From Hyphomonadaceae bacterium (GTDB lineage: Bacteria > Pseudomonadota > Alphaproteobacteria > Caulobacterales > Aquidulcibacteraceae), in the NCBI GenBank assembly GCA_009773395.1, contig WRPI01000002.1, forward strand, positions 172,413-236,412: a stretch of 64,000 nt of DNA. Reading direction: 5' to 3'. Both the position numbers and the translations under genes were made by a program. Positions 17,398 through 27,596 of the stretch are shown here, one piece after another (within the stretch, counting starts at the first letter, position 1; each line of letters begins with the position of its first letter). A model generated the notes under the pieces. That model saw only the letters and a program-made list of their open reading frames with translations, ran no database searches and had not been told where the DNA came from.

Positions 17398-17724
17398 ATG
17401 ATAACGCAAAAGCATTTTTTTATTGGTTTTGGCTGTTTAGCATGCCTGTTGCCGCTTTATTGGGCCAAAACCCAAGCCGACAAAATGCACGACCATATGC
17501 AAGATTTAGCGCGTGATGTCGCCACCGAGCGTCAAAAAGTGCAAATATTGGAAGCCGAATTGGCATATTTGAGTCGCTTTGAGAGATTGGAAAAAGTCGC
17601 GAGCGAAAAATTGGGGCTGGCTCCCATAAGTGGCAGACAAGTTGGCCGCATTGAAGATTTGGATATTGTTGCGCCAATCATCGCAAATGCCGCACCAAAA
17701 TCAGGGGTCGCAAATGGCCAATAA
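17398..17724 (+). CDS. ftsL: Cell division protein FtsL
   Basis: A small bitopic divisome protein (108 residues from the ATG at 17398; a TTG at 17368 would add ten). One transmembrane segment (about residues 7-23, FFIGFGCLACLLPLYW), then a periplasmic coiled coil (MHDHMQDLARDVATERQKVQILEAELAYLSRFERLEKVA) and the typical KLGLAPISGRQVG end. Identification rests on this architecture and on its position between rsmH and ftsI, since FtsL is poorly conserved. Its 3' end overlaps the ftsI start by 11 nt. Confidence 0.88.
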   Translation: MITQKHFFIGFGCLACLLPLYWAKTQADKMHDHMQDLARDVATERQKVQILEAELAYLSRFERLEKVASEKLGLAPISGRQVGRIEDLDIVAPIIANAAPKSGVANGQ

Positions 17725-19513
17725 ACGAAACACACCCTTGGGCAATTTTGTCAAAGCTTGGCGCAATTTCAACAATAAGCGCGAATTGATTGCCGCCAAA
17801 AATCTCGACGATAATGCCACCAAAATGCCAATGCTGCGCAGTCAATTTATTGGCATGACTTTTATGGCGGGCTTCGTAATATTAGGTCTTAAAGCGGGCT
17901 ATTTGACATTATTTAGGCCATTGGATTTAGCGCGCACTTCGGCACAGGCCGAGGCTATGAAACAGGCTCCGCGTGCCGATATTATTGACAGGAATGGCGT
18001 GCTTTTGGCAACTTCTCTGCCTTCGTTTTCGCTTTATGCCGACCCCGAAAAAATATGGGACGCTGCTGAAACTGCAACCGCAATTCGCACGGTTTTCCCG
18101 CAATTAGAGCAAGAAGATTTAATCGATAAACTCGCCTCTACCAAGCGATTTGTCTGGATAAAAAGGCGGATGACCCCGCAACAAAAGCAAGAAATTTGGG
18201 CCTTGGGGCAACCCGGCCTTGAATTTGAAGAAGAAACCAAACGCGTTTATCCAATGGGGCAAGTCGCAGGCCATATGATTGGCGCTATCAATGGCGAGGG
18301 TCGTGGCATTGATGGCCTTGAACGTGGCCTTGAAGGGCTGTTGACCACAGGAGATTTGTCACGGCAACTGAAATTGTCCCTTGATAGCCGTGTGCAAACC
18401 ATAGTTGAGGCTGAACTCGCCGAAGCCGCCACCAAATATCGGGCAAATCATGGCGCTGCCGCGATAATGGATATTCGCACTGGCGAAATCATCGCGGCGG
18501 CTTCTTGGCCTGCCATAGATCCAAATCGTTATGGTTCGTTTTCTGATGCGGCGCGAACAAATGTTTTCAACTCGTCACTTTTTGAAATGGGTTCAACATT
18601 TAAGCCATTTACTTTTGCGGTGGCAATCGAAGACAAATTGATTGATGAAAATTCGCAATTTAATGTAAGCGCACCAATGCAAATCGGTGATTTTGCGATT
18701 TCTGATTATCATGGAACTAAATCCATGCTTAGCGCAAAAGAAGTGTTGGAATATTCTTCCAACATCGGCACCGGGCTAATTGCGCGTATGGTCGGCGCAC
18801 CACGGCTAATTAGTTTTTTTGATAGTTTGGGCCTGTTATCCAAAGTAAATGGCGAAATAATGGGCGCGCCAAGGCCAAGAATACCGCGCAAATGGGGTGT
18901 AAGCCACACTGTTACTGCGTCATACGGGCAGGGGCTATCGGTTTCGCCTTTGGCAGTGCTTGCCGCTTATGGGGCCTTGGCTAATGGCGGGATCTATATC
19001 AAGCCAACATTCATCGCGAAAAATGGCAATTCGCCAACAACTGGCCGCAGGGTCATTTCCGCCGAAACTTCACGCAAAATAGTGTCGCTTTTGCGAGCAG
19101 TAGTTACCAGTGGCACTGGCCAAACCGCCCAGGCTGATTATTATTTGGTTGGCGGCAAAACTGGCACTGCGAATAAGCCATTGACCAAAGGAGCTGGTTA
19201 TGATGCCTCCAAAAGGGTTTCGAGTTTTGCAGGCATTTTCCCAGCCAATAATCCGCAATATGCTTTTTTGTTTTTGCTTGATGAGCCTCAAGGAATTGAC
19301 GGCGGCGCGGCGACTGCCAATATTGTTACTGGCCCATCGGTTTCGCGAATTGTAACAAGGGTTGCGCCGATGCTTGGCGTTGCGCCGTCACGCGCAATTT
19401 TAGCTGATAATTTGCCAGCAAATAACACAAATATCGCGCAAAATGTCGCAGTATTACCGCCGAAAACTATTGCAAATAAAACAACACCAAATATTGCATT
19501 AGGGGCAAGGTAA
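17714..19513 (+). CDS. ftsI: Peptidoglycan D,D-transpeptidase FtsI (PBP3)
   Basis: Septal transpeptidase cross-linking peptidoglycan with FtsW. 599 residues: cytoplasmic tail, one transmembrane helix (about 44-62), PBP dimer domain (APRADIIDRNGVLLATSLP), then transpeptidase domain. Catalytic motifs are S294-TF-K297, S348-SN350 and K482-TG. Start ATG lies inside the ftsL 3' end. A signature FSDAARTNVFNSSLFEMGS precedes the active site. Standard length for the family. Confidence 0.97.
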   Translation: MANKRNTPLGNFVKAWRNFNNKRELIAAKNLDDNATKMPMLRSQFIGMTFMAGFVILGLKAGYLTLFRPLDLARTSAQAEAMKQAPRADIIDRNGVLLATSLPSFSLYADPEKIWDAAETATAIRTVFPQLEQEDLIDKLASTKRFVWIKRRMTPQQKQEIWALGQPGLEFEEETKRVYPMGQVAGHMIGAINGEGRGIDGLERGLEGLLTTGDLSRQLKLSLDSRVQTIVEAELAEAATKYRANHGAAAIMDIRTGEIIAAASWPAIDPNRYGSFSDAARTNVFNSSLFEMGSTFKPFTFAVAIEDKLIDENSQFNVSAPMQIGDFAISDYHGTKSMLSAKEVLEYSSNIGTGLIARMVGAPRLISFFDSLGLLSKVNGEIMGAPRPRIPRKWGVSHTVTASYGQGLSVSPLAVLAAYGALANGGIYIKPTFIAKNGNSPTTGRRVISAETSRKIVSLLRAVVTSGTGQTAQADYYLVGGKTGTANKPLTKGAGYDASKRVSSFAGIFPANNPQYAFLFLLDEPQGIDGGAATANIVTGPSVSRIVTRVAPMLGVAPSRAILADNLPANNTNIAQNVAVLPPKTIANKTTPNIALGAR

Positions 19514-19551
19514 AATTTGGGTTTCATCCAGAAAGTTTGATAGAAAATCAA

Positions 19552-21021
19552 ATGGAAAATATAGCAAAAAACGACATTGGCTATTTACTGGGCCTTACAA
19601 ATGACTGCGAAATCCAAAATGCCCATGTTACTGGATTGGCTTTGGATAGCCGAAAGGTAAAACCAGGTTTTGCGTTTTTTGCGCTTCAAGGCACTAAGCA
19701 AAATGGTGAAGATTTTGCCAAGGCCGCGGAAGACAATGGCGCAATTGCAATAGTCGCCAAGCAACATATTGATGGCCTAAGTGTGCCAGTTATTGTCGCC
19801 AGTGATCCATATCTTGCAATGTCTGAAGCTGCCGCCAAATTCTACCCCAAGCAACCACATACAATTATTGCGGTTACTGGCACTAATGGCAAAAGCTCCA
19901 CCGTCGATTTTTTGCGGCAAATTTGGGCTGCTGCGGGGCACCGTGCGGCAAGCCTTGGAACATTGGGCGCGATTACGCCTGACGGCGCGATAAATCTTGG
20001 CTTCACAACGCCAGACGCCATCGCCTTGCACCAGAATTTGGAAATATTGGCCGACAAGAAAATAACTCATTTGGCCATGGAAAGCTCGTCACATGCTTTG
20101 GATCAAAAGCGAATGCATGGTGTAAAATTGGTGGCAGGCGGTTTTACTAATCTAACGCAGGACCATTTGGACTATCACAATACAATGGCTGAATATGGCA
20201 AAGCCAAAATGATTCTGTTTGAAAAATTATTGCCCAAAGGCGCGCCCGCGATAATTAATGCAGATGCGACTGAAGCAACTGCGTTTGAAAATTGCGCCCT
20301 TCAAGCTGGCCTTGATTTGAAGCTGGTGGGTTGGCGCGGCAATTATTTGAAAATTCAGGAGCTTTGGCCAAAACCTGCGTCACAACGGGTGGATTATCGC
20401 TTCGAAAACAAAACTTGGCCCGTTGAAATCCCACTTATCGGCGAATTTCAAGCCCTAAATGCCACAATGGCGGCGGGTTTTGCTTTGGCTTTGGGTGAAA
20501 AGCCAGAAGTGGTTTTTGCGGCGATGGCTAAATTGCGCACTGTTAAGGGGCGCATGGAGCATGTTGGCGAAACTAAAACTGGCGCACATGTATTTGTCGA
20601 CTACGCCCATACTCCTGATGGGCTTGATGTTTTATTGCGGGCAATTCGCCCCCATGCACCCGGCAAAATCATATTAGTGTTTGGTTGTGGCGGCGATCGC
20701 GACAAGACCAAAAGACCGCGTATGGGCGCAATTGGCGGCAAATATGCCGATGTTGTTATTGTCACTGATGATAATCCGCGCACTGAAGATGCCGCCACAA
20801 TTCGCCGCGAAGTTATTATGGGCGTCCCCAATGCCATTGAAATTGGCGACAGGCATAATGCAATTATTCGCGGCTTAGAAATCGCCAAAAATGGTGATGC
20901 AGTAATCGTCGCAGGAAAGGGGCATGAAACTGGGCAAATTGTTGGAAATATTGTTCTGCCATTTTCGGATCAGGAAACTGCCATGGATTTCCTAAACGCC
21001 AATGGAGGCACAATTGCCTAA
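19552..21021 (+). CDS. murE: UDP-MurNAc-L-Ala-D-Glu: meso-diaminopimelate ligase
   Basis: Cytoplasmic Mur ligase adding the third residue of the peptide stem, 489 residues. The ATP-binding loop is VTGTNGKSSTVDF. The motif DDNPRTED near the C-terminus is the DNPR signature of enzymes that use meso-diaminopimelate rather than lysine, as expected for a Gram-negative. ATG at 19552 is preferred to an in-frame TTG at 19537. It overlaps murF by 20 nt. Confidence 0.97.
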   Translation: MENIAKNDIGYLLGLTNDCEIQNAHVTGLALDSRKVKPGFAFFALQGTKQNGEDFAKAAEDNGAIAIVAKQHIDGLSVPVIVASDPYLAMSEAAAKFYPKQPHTIIAVTGTNGKSSTVDFLRQIWAAAGHRAASLGTLGAITPDGAINLGFTTPDAIALHQNLEILADKKITHLAMESSSHALDQKRMHGVKLVAGGFTNLTQDHLDYHNTMAEYGKAKMILFEKLLPKGAPAIINADATEATAFENCALQAGLDLKLVGWRGNYLKIQELWPKPASQRVDYRFENKTWPVEIPLIGEFQALNATMAAGFALALGEKPEVVFAAMAKLRTVKGRMEHVGETKTGAHVFVDYAHTPDGLDVLLRAIRPHAPGKIILVFGCGGDRDKTKRPRMGAIGGKYADVVIVTDDNPRTEDAATIRREVIMGVPNAIEIGDRHNAIIRGLEIAKNGDAVIVAGKGHETGQIVGNIVLPFSDQETAMDFLNANGGTIA

Positions 21022-22423
21022 TTCGCTTTGGACCGCCCATGATATTGCACAGGCCGTTGGCGGTCATGCAAATGGCGATTGGATTGCAAGCGGTATTTCA
21101 ATTGATTCAAGATCCATTGAAAATGGGGATTTATTTATCGCATTGCATGTTGATCGCGATGGACACCAATTCGTGAACGGTGCTCTGCGAGCTGGCGCTT
21201 CGGGTGCATTGGTAAGTGATATGAAATTGGTGGAAGCAAGTTCACCAATTGTAAAATGCAAAGACACCATGCTGGCTTTAGAAAATTTGGCAATTGCAGC
21301 AAGGCGGCGCGCAATTCTTGCCAAAAGAATTGCAATTACTGGCTCGGTTGGCAAAACAACAGTTAAAGAGCTTACAGCAAGCGCTTTGGCAGCCAGTGGC
21401 AAAACCCACAAATCGGTGAAATCATATAATAATCATTGGGGTGTGCCATTGACTTTGGCACGAATGCCGCAAGATGCTCGCTTTGGCGTGTTCGAAATTG
21501 GCATGAACCACGCGGGGGAAATATCACGGCTTTCACCGCAAATTCGCCCCCATATTGCCGCCATAACCACAATTGCGCCAGTGCATATTGAACATTTTCA
21601 CAAAGTTGAAGCGATCGCCGACGCCAAGGCCGAAATATTTTTGGGCATTGAACGCGGCGGCACTGCACTGCTGCCCGCCGATAATGAGCAGTATGATCGG
21701 CTTGTTGCACGCGCTCGCGATATTGACGGCATTTCAATTCAAAGTTTCGGTCAATCGCAAACCGCAGATGCGCGGATTTTGAAAATCGAAAATCACGACA
21801 ACCACCGCATGGTGCAAGCAAATGTGTTTGGTGAATTGGTCGAATGGAAAATAAACGAACCCGGGAATCACTGGCTTAATAATGGGCTTTGCGCTTTGGC
21901 AATTGTGGCGCTGGCAGGCGGTGAAATTGAAGCTGCCGCGAGTGTATTGTCAAATTTTGCCGCATTGGACGGGCGCGGATCAGTTAAATCCATCGCATTG
22001 CCAAGCGGCGAGCATTTCACTTTGGTGGATGAAGCCTATAATGCCAACCCAACTTCGGTCGCAGGGGCATTGGACGCTTTGTCCAAACGAAGCGGCAAAA
22101 GGCGGATTGCGGTGCTCGGCGATATGCTTGAACTAGGCGAGCGCGAAAATGAATATCATGCTGGTTTGAAAGAAAGCGTTTTGGCATCAAAAGTCGATTT
22201 GGTATTCTTATCAGGGCCGCGCATGAAATATTTATGGGACGAATTACCTGCCAATATTAAAGGTAGCTATGCCACAAATTCGAGGGAGTTAGCCCATGAT
22301 GTGTGCGCGGCAATTCATGATGATGACGTTATCATGGTGAAGGGATCAAACGGTTCGCATATGAATGTCATAGTCGCCGCACTTGGCGCATTGAAACACC
22401 AAACCAATAGTGAGGAACGCTAG
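21002..22423 (+). CDS. murF: UDP-MurNAc-tripeptide: D-Ala-D-Ala ligase
   Basis: Adds D-Ala-D-Ala to UDP-MurNAc-tripeptide, completing the pentapeptide precursor. 473 residues. It has the N-terminal domain ISIDSRSIENGDLFIAL, ATP loop ITGSVGKTTVKEL, YNNHWGVPLTLAR and EIGMNHAGEI. C-terminal VDEAYNANPTSV and VLGDMLELGERE are MurF hallmarks. The start lies within the murE 3' end; mraY starts on the next base after its stop. Confidence 0.97.
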   Translation: MEAQLPNSLWTAHDIAQAVGGHANGDWIASGISIDSRSIENGDLFIALHVDRDGHQFVNGALRAGASGALVSDMKLVEASSPIVKCKDTMLALENLAIAARRRAILAKRIAITGSVGKTTVKELTASALAASGKTHKSVKSYNNHWGVPLTLARMPQDARFGVFEIGMNHAGEISRLSPQIRPHIAAITTIAPVHIEHFHKVEAIADAKAEIFLGIERGGTALLPADNEQYDRLVARARDIDGISIQSFGQSQTADARILKIENHDNHRMVQANVFGELVEWKINEPGNHWLNNGLCALAIVALAGGEIEAAASVLSNFAALDGRGSVKSIALPSGEHFTLVDEAYNANPTSVAGALDALSKRSGKRRIAVLGDMLELGERENEYHAGLKESVLASKVDLVFLSGPRMKYLWDELPANIKGSYATNSRELAHDVCAAIHDDDVIMVKGSNGSHMNVIVAALGALKHQTNSEER

Positions 22424-23560
22424 ATGTTCTACGAATTATTCCACGAGAAATTCAATCTCCTTAATTACATAACTTTTCGCACTGGCTTGGCCTTGGCGAC
22501 TGCGGCATTGATTTTGTTCATTTTTGGTCGCCCGATGATTGATTGGATGCGCTCAAAACAAGGCCGTGGGCAGCCCATTCGCAAACTTGGCCCCGAAAGC
22601 CATATGGCAAAGCAAGGCACGCCAACCATGGGCGGCGCTATGATTTTGACGGCGGTTTCTTTGGGCGTTTTTCTTTGGGCCGATTTGTCAAACCATTATG
22701 TTTGGGTAGTAATGGCTGTAATGCTGGGTTTTGGCGCAATTGGCTTTGTTGATGATTATCGCAAAGTGAAAAAACAGGCCGAAGACGGATTATCGTCGAA
22801 AATCAGATTGGTTGCTGAATTCATAATCGCGGGCATCGCTTGTTATTATATTGCGAATTTTCAATCTAATGGAGCACCAAATACTAATTTATTGGGCGAA
22901 TCGATTGCATTTCCATTTTTCAAGAATGCACTTTTTAATGTAGCTGGTGGCTTTAATTTGCCATTTTTTTCCAATATTTGGATTGATTTTGGACTAATTG
23001 TAGTGGTTCTTTTCGGCATGATTGTCATTGTTGGTTTCGGCAATGCCGTCAATTTCACGGATGGCCTTGATGGCCTTGCGATTATGCCGGTTATGATTGC
23101 TTCGGCAACATTTGGATTGATTGTTTATTTGGTAGGTAATTTTAAGTTTGCCGAATATTTGCAATTGCATTTTGTAAAAGATGTTGGTGAAACCGCAGTT
23201 ATCCTTGGCGCGATTTTGGGCGCGGGGCTTGGGTTTTTGTGGTGGAACGCGCCGCCCGCGCAGATATTCATGGGTGACACTGGTTCGCTTTCATTAGGTG
23301 GAACCTTGGGGGTGGTGGCGGTTGCATCAAAGCACGAGTTTGTTTTGGCAATTGTCGGTTTTGTATTTGTGATGGAACTTTTAAGCGTGGTCGCGCAAGT
23401 TGCGTCATTCAAGCTCACGGGAAAAAGGGTGCTGTTGATGGCGCCACTGCATCACCATTTTGAAAAACTGCATTGGAAAGAGCCAACAATTGTAATTCGC
23501 TTCTGGATTATGGCGACAATATTTGCACTTATTGGCCTTACCACCCTGAAATTGCGTTGA
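22424..23560 (+). CDS. mraY: Phospho-MurNAc-pentapeptide transferase
   Basis: Inner-membrane enzyme making lipid I from UDP-MurNAc-pentapeptide and undecaprenyl phosphate. 378 residues with about ten transmembrane helices. Conserved cytoplasmic loops: [24 protein letters not shown] (DD pair), [26 protein letters not shown] and [11 protein letters not shown]. Directly abuts murF with no gap. Confidence 0.98.
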   Translation: MFYELFHEKFNLLNYITFRTGLALATAALILFIFGRPMIDWMRSKQGRGQPIRKLGPESHMAKQGTPTMGGAMILTAVSLGVFLWADLSNHYVWVVMAVMLGFGAIGFVDDYRKVKKQAEDGLSSKIRLVAEFIIAGIACYYIANFQSNGAPNTNLLGESIAFPFFKNALFNVAGGFNLPFFSNIWIDFGLIVVVLFGMIVIVGFGNAVNFTDGLDGLAIMPVMIASATFGLIVYLVGNFKFAEYLQLHFVKDVGETAVILGAILGAGLGFLWWNAPPAQIFMGDTGSLSLGGTLGVVAVASKHEFVLAIVGFVFVMELLSVVAQVASFKLTGKRVLLMAPLHHHFEKLHWKEPTIVIRFWIMATIFALIGLTTLKLR

Positions 23561-23570
23561 AAAACTACAA

Positions 23571-24968
23571 ATGTTCAAAGTCACAACATTTGCAAATAAA
23601 GAAGTCGCGGTTTTCGGGCTAGGCCGTTCTGGCATTGCGGCGGCTCTGGCGCTAAAAGCTGGCGGCGCGATTGTTTTGGCTTGGGACGATAATGAAGCCA
23701 CGCGCGAAAAAGCCTTTGCTGCGGGCATTGATATTTGTGATTTGCATGACAAGGACTTTGACACAATAAGCGCTTTGGTGATGTCGCCAGGTGTGCCAAT
23801 TTACGGAGAAAACAAACATTGGTGCGCAGAATTGGCAGATGCCAAGGAAGTCCCAATAATTGGCGATATTGAACTTTTTGCACGCGAAATAAACCAAATT
23901 GAAGCTTCAAAACGCCCGAAAATCATCGGTATAACTGGCACAAATGGCAAATCAACAACAACGGCTTTAATCGCGCATATTTTGGCCGAAGCTGGGCGCG
24001 ATGTTAGAATTGGCGGCAATATTGGCGTCGGGGTCTTAGGGTTGGAAGCGCCCAAATTGGGGACATATTATGTGCTCGAACTATCCTCATACCAATTAGA
24101 TTTAACCAAAAGCCTGAAATGTGACGTCGCAATTTTACTCAATATATCGCCCGACCATTTGCAGCGGCACGGCACAATGTCGCGTTATATTGCGGCAAAG
24201 CGCAATATTTTTGCCAATCAAACTTCAAGTGATTTTGCAATTATTGGCGTTGATGATGAATATGGCGAGGCAATTTGCACACGCCTCATGGCTGGCGGTA
24301 GTCGAAATATTATTCCAATTTCGGCGGGCCAATTCGTAAATTGCGGTATCGTGGCAATTGGCAATAATTTGTGGGATAATCAAAATGGCCGCGCAAAACA
24401 AGTTGCCGATTTGAAGCTGGCACGAGCATTGCCGGGCGCGCATAATGGCCAAAACACTGCCGCTGCCTTCGCCGCCGCCAAAGCCCTTGGCCTTTCAGTT
24501 GAGGTTATTGTTCAAGGCATTTATAGCTTTGGTGGCCTTAAACATAGGCTGCAAGAAGTGGCCGTAATCGATGATGTCCGCTTTTTCAATGATTCAAAAG
24601 CCACAAATGCCAATGCAACTGCGCAGGCTTTGGCGGCTTTTAATGATGTGCATTGGATTGTTGGTGGTGAGGCAAAAACTGATGGAATTGAGCCTTTGCG
24701 CCCATTATTTGGCAAAGTGAAAAAGGCATATTTGATTGGCAAAAGCGCAACAAAGTTTGCGAAAACTTTCGGTGCAGAAGTCCCGTTTGAAATTTGCAAA
24801 ACCATCAAAAAAGCTGTGCAAAAGTCCTTTGATGAGGCCAAACAAAGCGGCCTGCCCGAAGTCATTATTCTGTCGCCAGCTTGCGCATCATTTGACCAAT
24901 ATAGCGACTTTGAAGCCCGTGGTGATGATTTCATTTCACAGGTTTTGGCGCTTCAAAAACAAGTGTAA
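23571..24968 (+). CDS. murD: UDP-MurNAc-L-alanine: D-glutamate ligase
   Basis: Adds D-glutamate to UDP-MurNAc-L-Ala. 465 residues. N-terminal Rossmann segment VAVFGLGRSGIAAALAL, ATP loop GITGTNGKSTTTAL, ELSSYQLDLT and LNISPDHLQRHG, then FFNDSKATNANAT of the C-terminal domain. It starts 10 nt after mraY. Confidence 0.97.
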   Translation: MFKVTTFANKEVAVFGLGRSGIAAALALKAGGAIVLAWDDNEATREKAFAAGIDICDLHDKDFDTISALVMSPGVPIYGENKHWCAELADAKEVPIIGDIELFAREINQIEASKRPKIIGITGTNGKSTTTALIAHILAEAGRDVRIGGNIGVGVLGLEAPKLGTYYVLELSSYQLDLTKSLKCDVAILLNISPDHLQRHGTMSRYIAAKRNIFANQTSSDFAIIGVDDEYGEAICTRLMAGGSRNIIPISAGQFVNCGIVAIGNNLWDNQNGRAKQVADLKLARALPGAHNGQNTAAAFAAAKALGLSVEVIVQGIYSFGGLKHRLQEVAVIDDVRFFNDSKATNANATAQALAAFNDVHWIVGGEAKTDGIEPLRPLFGKVKKAYLIGKSATKFAKTFGAEVPFEICKTIKKAVQKSFDEAKQSGLPEVIILSPACASFDQYSDFEARGDDFISQVLALQKQV

Positions 24969-25028
24969 TTCACGCTTCAGTAACCATGATGCGGCACAGT
25001 AATTTGGCGCAAAAATGTGCGTCAATAA

Positions 25029-26213
25029 ATGCATTCGGTTCAAAAACGCTCCATGGAAATAAAAATCCCAAGAAAAAAAGCGAAAGTTCAGGCCAATTTC
25101 ATCGTAAATTGGTGGAATAATGTTGATCAATGGTCGGTGCTAATGGTCGCTTCATTGATAATGTTCGGCGTTATGCTCAGTTTTGGCTCTTCGGTTGCTG
25201 CTACCACGAGAGCATCAATTTCCGAGCCATTATATTATGTTTATCGCCAAGCCGCGTTTGCATGTATCGCCGTTACTTTGTTGTTTTCGCTTTCGCTACT
25301 ATCGGTCGATAATGCCCGCAGAATGGCGCTTTTTATTTATGGCGGTTCATTGATTTTATTGGTGTGGATTATGGTTTTTGGCCATACTGCCAAAGGCGCG
25401 CAAAGATGGATACGGCTTGGCAGTTTCACGCTTCAGCCTTCCGAATTCATAAAACCCGCCGCAATTATTTTGGTAGCATGGCTTTTGACGCGCCGAATTT
25501 ATGACCCCAATTTTCGCGCCGAGAAATTCGCTTTATTACTAATTGCTGTGCCAATTGCGCTGTTTTTAATGCAGCCTGATGTTGGCCAAACCATTTTGCT
25601 TAGTGTTACATTTTTCATTGTATTTTTCATTTCTGGCATGAGCTTCAAATGGGGTGCAATTTTGTTTGCCTCGGCAAGTGTCGGCGGCGTTGCATTATTT
25701 GCATTCTTCCCGCATTTTGTGGACCGCATCAACCGCTTTCGCGACCCCAGTAAGAATGATGTTTTCCAAATTGAACAAGCGCTCAACGCCATCGCCAATG
25801 GCGATTTATGGGGCAAGGGCGCGGGTGAAGGGGTAATAAAATACCAATTACCCGACAGCCATACTGACTTTATTTTCGCCATGGCCACCGAGGAATGGGG
25901 GCTTTTGGGCGCATTATTGTTAATTTCGCTTTTCGCAGTTTTAATTGTGCGCGGTATCCATGTCGCTAGCCGCAACCCCGATCCTTTCGCGCAATTGGCC
26001 GGCATTGGTTTGTTTACTTTGTTTGGCCTTCAAGCCTCCATCAATCTTGCGGTCAACCTCAATTTAAGCCCAGCCAAAGGCATGACTTTGCCATTTATTT
26101 CTTACGGCGGCTCGTCACTTATCGGCACTGCAATAACGATGGGGCTAGCGCTCGCACTTTCCAAAAACCGCCCCGGAGCTTCGATTTTGAGGAAAGTCAG
26201 TGGAAAAGGCTGA
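25029..26213 (+). CDS. ftsW: Peptidoglycan glycosyltransferase FtsW (SEDS family)
   Basis: Septal peptidoglycan polymerase working with FtsI. 394 residues and about ten transmembrane helices. Typical SEDS segments: GAQRWIRLGSFTLQPSEFIKPA, the QALNAIANGDLWGKGAGEGVIKYQLPDSHTDFIFA periplasmic loop, and GMTLPFISYGGSSLIG at the end. The basic N-terminal tail KIPRKKAKVQ is cytoplasmic. No clear ribosome-binding site supports ATG 25029 over the in-frame ATG at 25053, so the first eight residues are uncertain. After it, the cluster is broken by unrelated genes. Confidence 0.95.
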   Translation: MHSVQKRSMEIKIPRKKAKVQANFIVNWWNNVDQWSVLMVASLIMFGVMLSFGSSVAATTRASISEPLYYVYRQAAFACIAVTLLFSLSLLSVDNARRMALFIYGGSLILLVWIMVFGHTAKGAQRWIRLGSFTLQPSEFIKPAAIILVAWLLTRRIYDPNFRAEKFALLLIAVPIALFLMQPDVGQTILLSVTFFIVFFISGMSFKWGAILFASASVGGVALFAFFPHFVDRINRFRDPSKNDVFQIEQALNAIANGDLWGKGAGEGVIKYQLPDSHTDFIFAMATEEWGLLGALLLISLFAVLIVRGIHVASRNPDPFAQLAGIGLFTLFGLQASINLAVNLNLSPAKGMTLPFISYGGSSLIGTAITMGLALALSKNRPGASILRKVSGKG

Positions 26214-26279
26214 TTCACAAAGGCTATTTTAACATTATTTCAATCCAATGTTGTTACCTAAGGGTAAAGGGTGTCATAA

Positions 26280-27500
26280 ATGATGGAGCAATTTCCAGAT
26301 AATTCAACCGATAATATTCAATCTTCGGGAAATAATGGGAACAATGGCGCGATGGATAACTGGATCGTCGAATATTGTGAAGCCAAAATCGTCAATAGAT
26401 TAAGAGAAATACAAAATGACCTTAGAGGGCACATTTATTTAGTCTGCTTTGATGTTTTGATTAAACACCTTGGCCCCAAGTGGGAAATCAAAAAAAATGT
26501 AATATGGCAGCACATACAATCACATTTTGAAAGGGAATTTCATTACCCCGATTGGTGTATGCCCGTAAAAGACAATTCTTGGCTTTTCGTTTTTCCGTCA
26601 CTCGCGCCTGCTAAAGCTTGTGCCAAGTGCGAGGAAATCTTTAGCGAAACTGTCCACTTCTTTGTCGGAGAATTGCAATATTCTGACTTGCCAATATTTG
26701 AAGTAAATGTTGAAGTCGCAAGTAAGCTCACCATGAGGCAGTGCAATTTCAAAGAATCTGACGACGAAATAAAGCACATCGCCCCAGTTGCAAGTAATCA
26801 TAAATTCGCTTCAGTTAGCATAACTGAATCTATCCGCGTTGACACCGCTCTCGAGCCGACATTTAGGGTCAAGGAATCGACGCTTATTGGGCATAGATTT
26901 AGTCCAAATATTGTCGACATTAAAAGCGATTTTGTTTTAAGCTCGCAAAAAATCGCGCTATTAGACCCCAAGATTATAGAAGATATACAAATCGCAAATA
27001 TAGAGCAGGGCATAGCACTTCTATATGACTTGCCGGCAAATAACCGACATATCGTCATGGTGGTTCCAGCAACATTTCATACTATGACGTCTGCCCGTGC
27101 GCGTGGAAAAATAATATCTGAAATTACTAGCGCGGCGGCTGAATTAGACTTGAAAATCATCTTTGAACTAAGAGAATTGTCAAATGTGCCGTCTCATAGA
27201 GTGACTGAAATTGTGACTTTCCTCAAGCCTTTTTGTAAAGCCGTTATTGGGAATATCGGCACTGACATGAAATCTGTAATAAGCGCAAAGGGCTGCGGGC
27301 TCGATGGCGTGGTTCTCGAATATGACAGGGTCGAAAGAAGCACTGAAGAATTTAACAACTATTTGAAAAGCCTCGAAGCTGCGGCGAAACTAAATAGCGG
27401 CATTTTCTTGATAAATGGGCTCGAGAATATCCAGCAGATTGAAGCAATTTCTAATATTGCAGGAATAAGCCACGCTTGTATTATAAATGTAAAACCATGA
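26280..27500 (+). CDS. Degenerate EAL-like protein inserted in the division cluster
   Basis: A 406-residue soluble protein. Residues about 195-406 follow the outline of an EAL (c-di-GMP phosphodiesterase) barrel: FRVKESTLIGHRF at the first strand, IFELREL, then CGLDGVVLEYDRV and a final FLINGLENIQQIEAI helix. None of the catalytic residues is visible: the EAL triplet position reads HRF, the metal-binding glutamate/aspartate motifs are missing, and no DDFGTG loop is present. Residues about 25-150 may be a reduced GGDEF-like or other alpha/beta domain. It may be a c-di-GMP binder or a purely structural partner; family assignment is by pattern only. It starts 66 nt after ftsW on the same strand. 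Confidence 0.5.
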   Translation: MMEQFPDNSTDNIQSSGNNGNNGAMDNWIVEYCEAKIVNRLREIQNDLRGHIYLVCFDVLIKHLGPKWEIKKNVIWQHIQSHFEREFHYPDWCMPVKDNSWLFVFPSLAPAKACAKCEEIFSETVHFFVGELQYSDLPIFEVNVEVASKLTMRQCNFKESDDEIKHIAPVASNHKFASVSITESIRVDTALEPTFRVKESTLIGHRFSPNIVDIKSDFVLSSQKIALLDPKIIEDIQIANIEQGIALLYDLPANNRHIVMVVPATFHTMTSARARGKIISEITSAAAELDLKIIFELRELSNVPSHRVTEIVTFLKPFCKAVIGNIGTDMKSVISAKGCGLDGVVLEYDRVERSTEEFNNYLKSLEAAAKLNSGIFLINGLENIQQIEAISNIAGISHACIINVKP

Positions 27501-27596
27501 AAATAGCATCCGATTTGAAATAAATTCGCCGCCATTAACCAAAAAAAGTGGTTTTTCGCGTATCACCCTAAAAAGCAAAATATATGGTGGCGCAAA

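Noticed and set aside
27537-27553. AACCA/TGGTT hairpin followed by T-run after the EAL-like gene
   Set aside because: Only five pairs and an A-rich loop; not strong enough to list.
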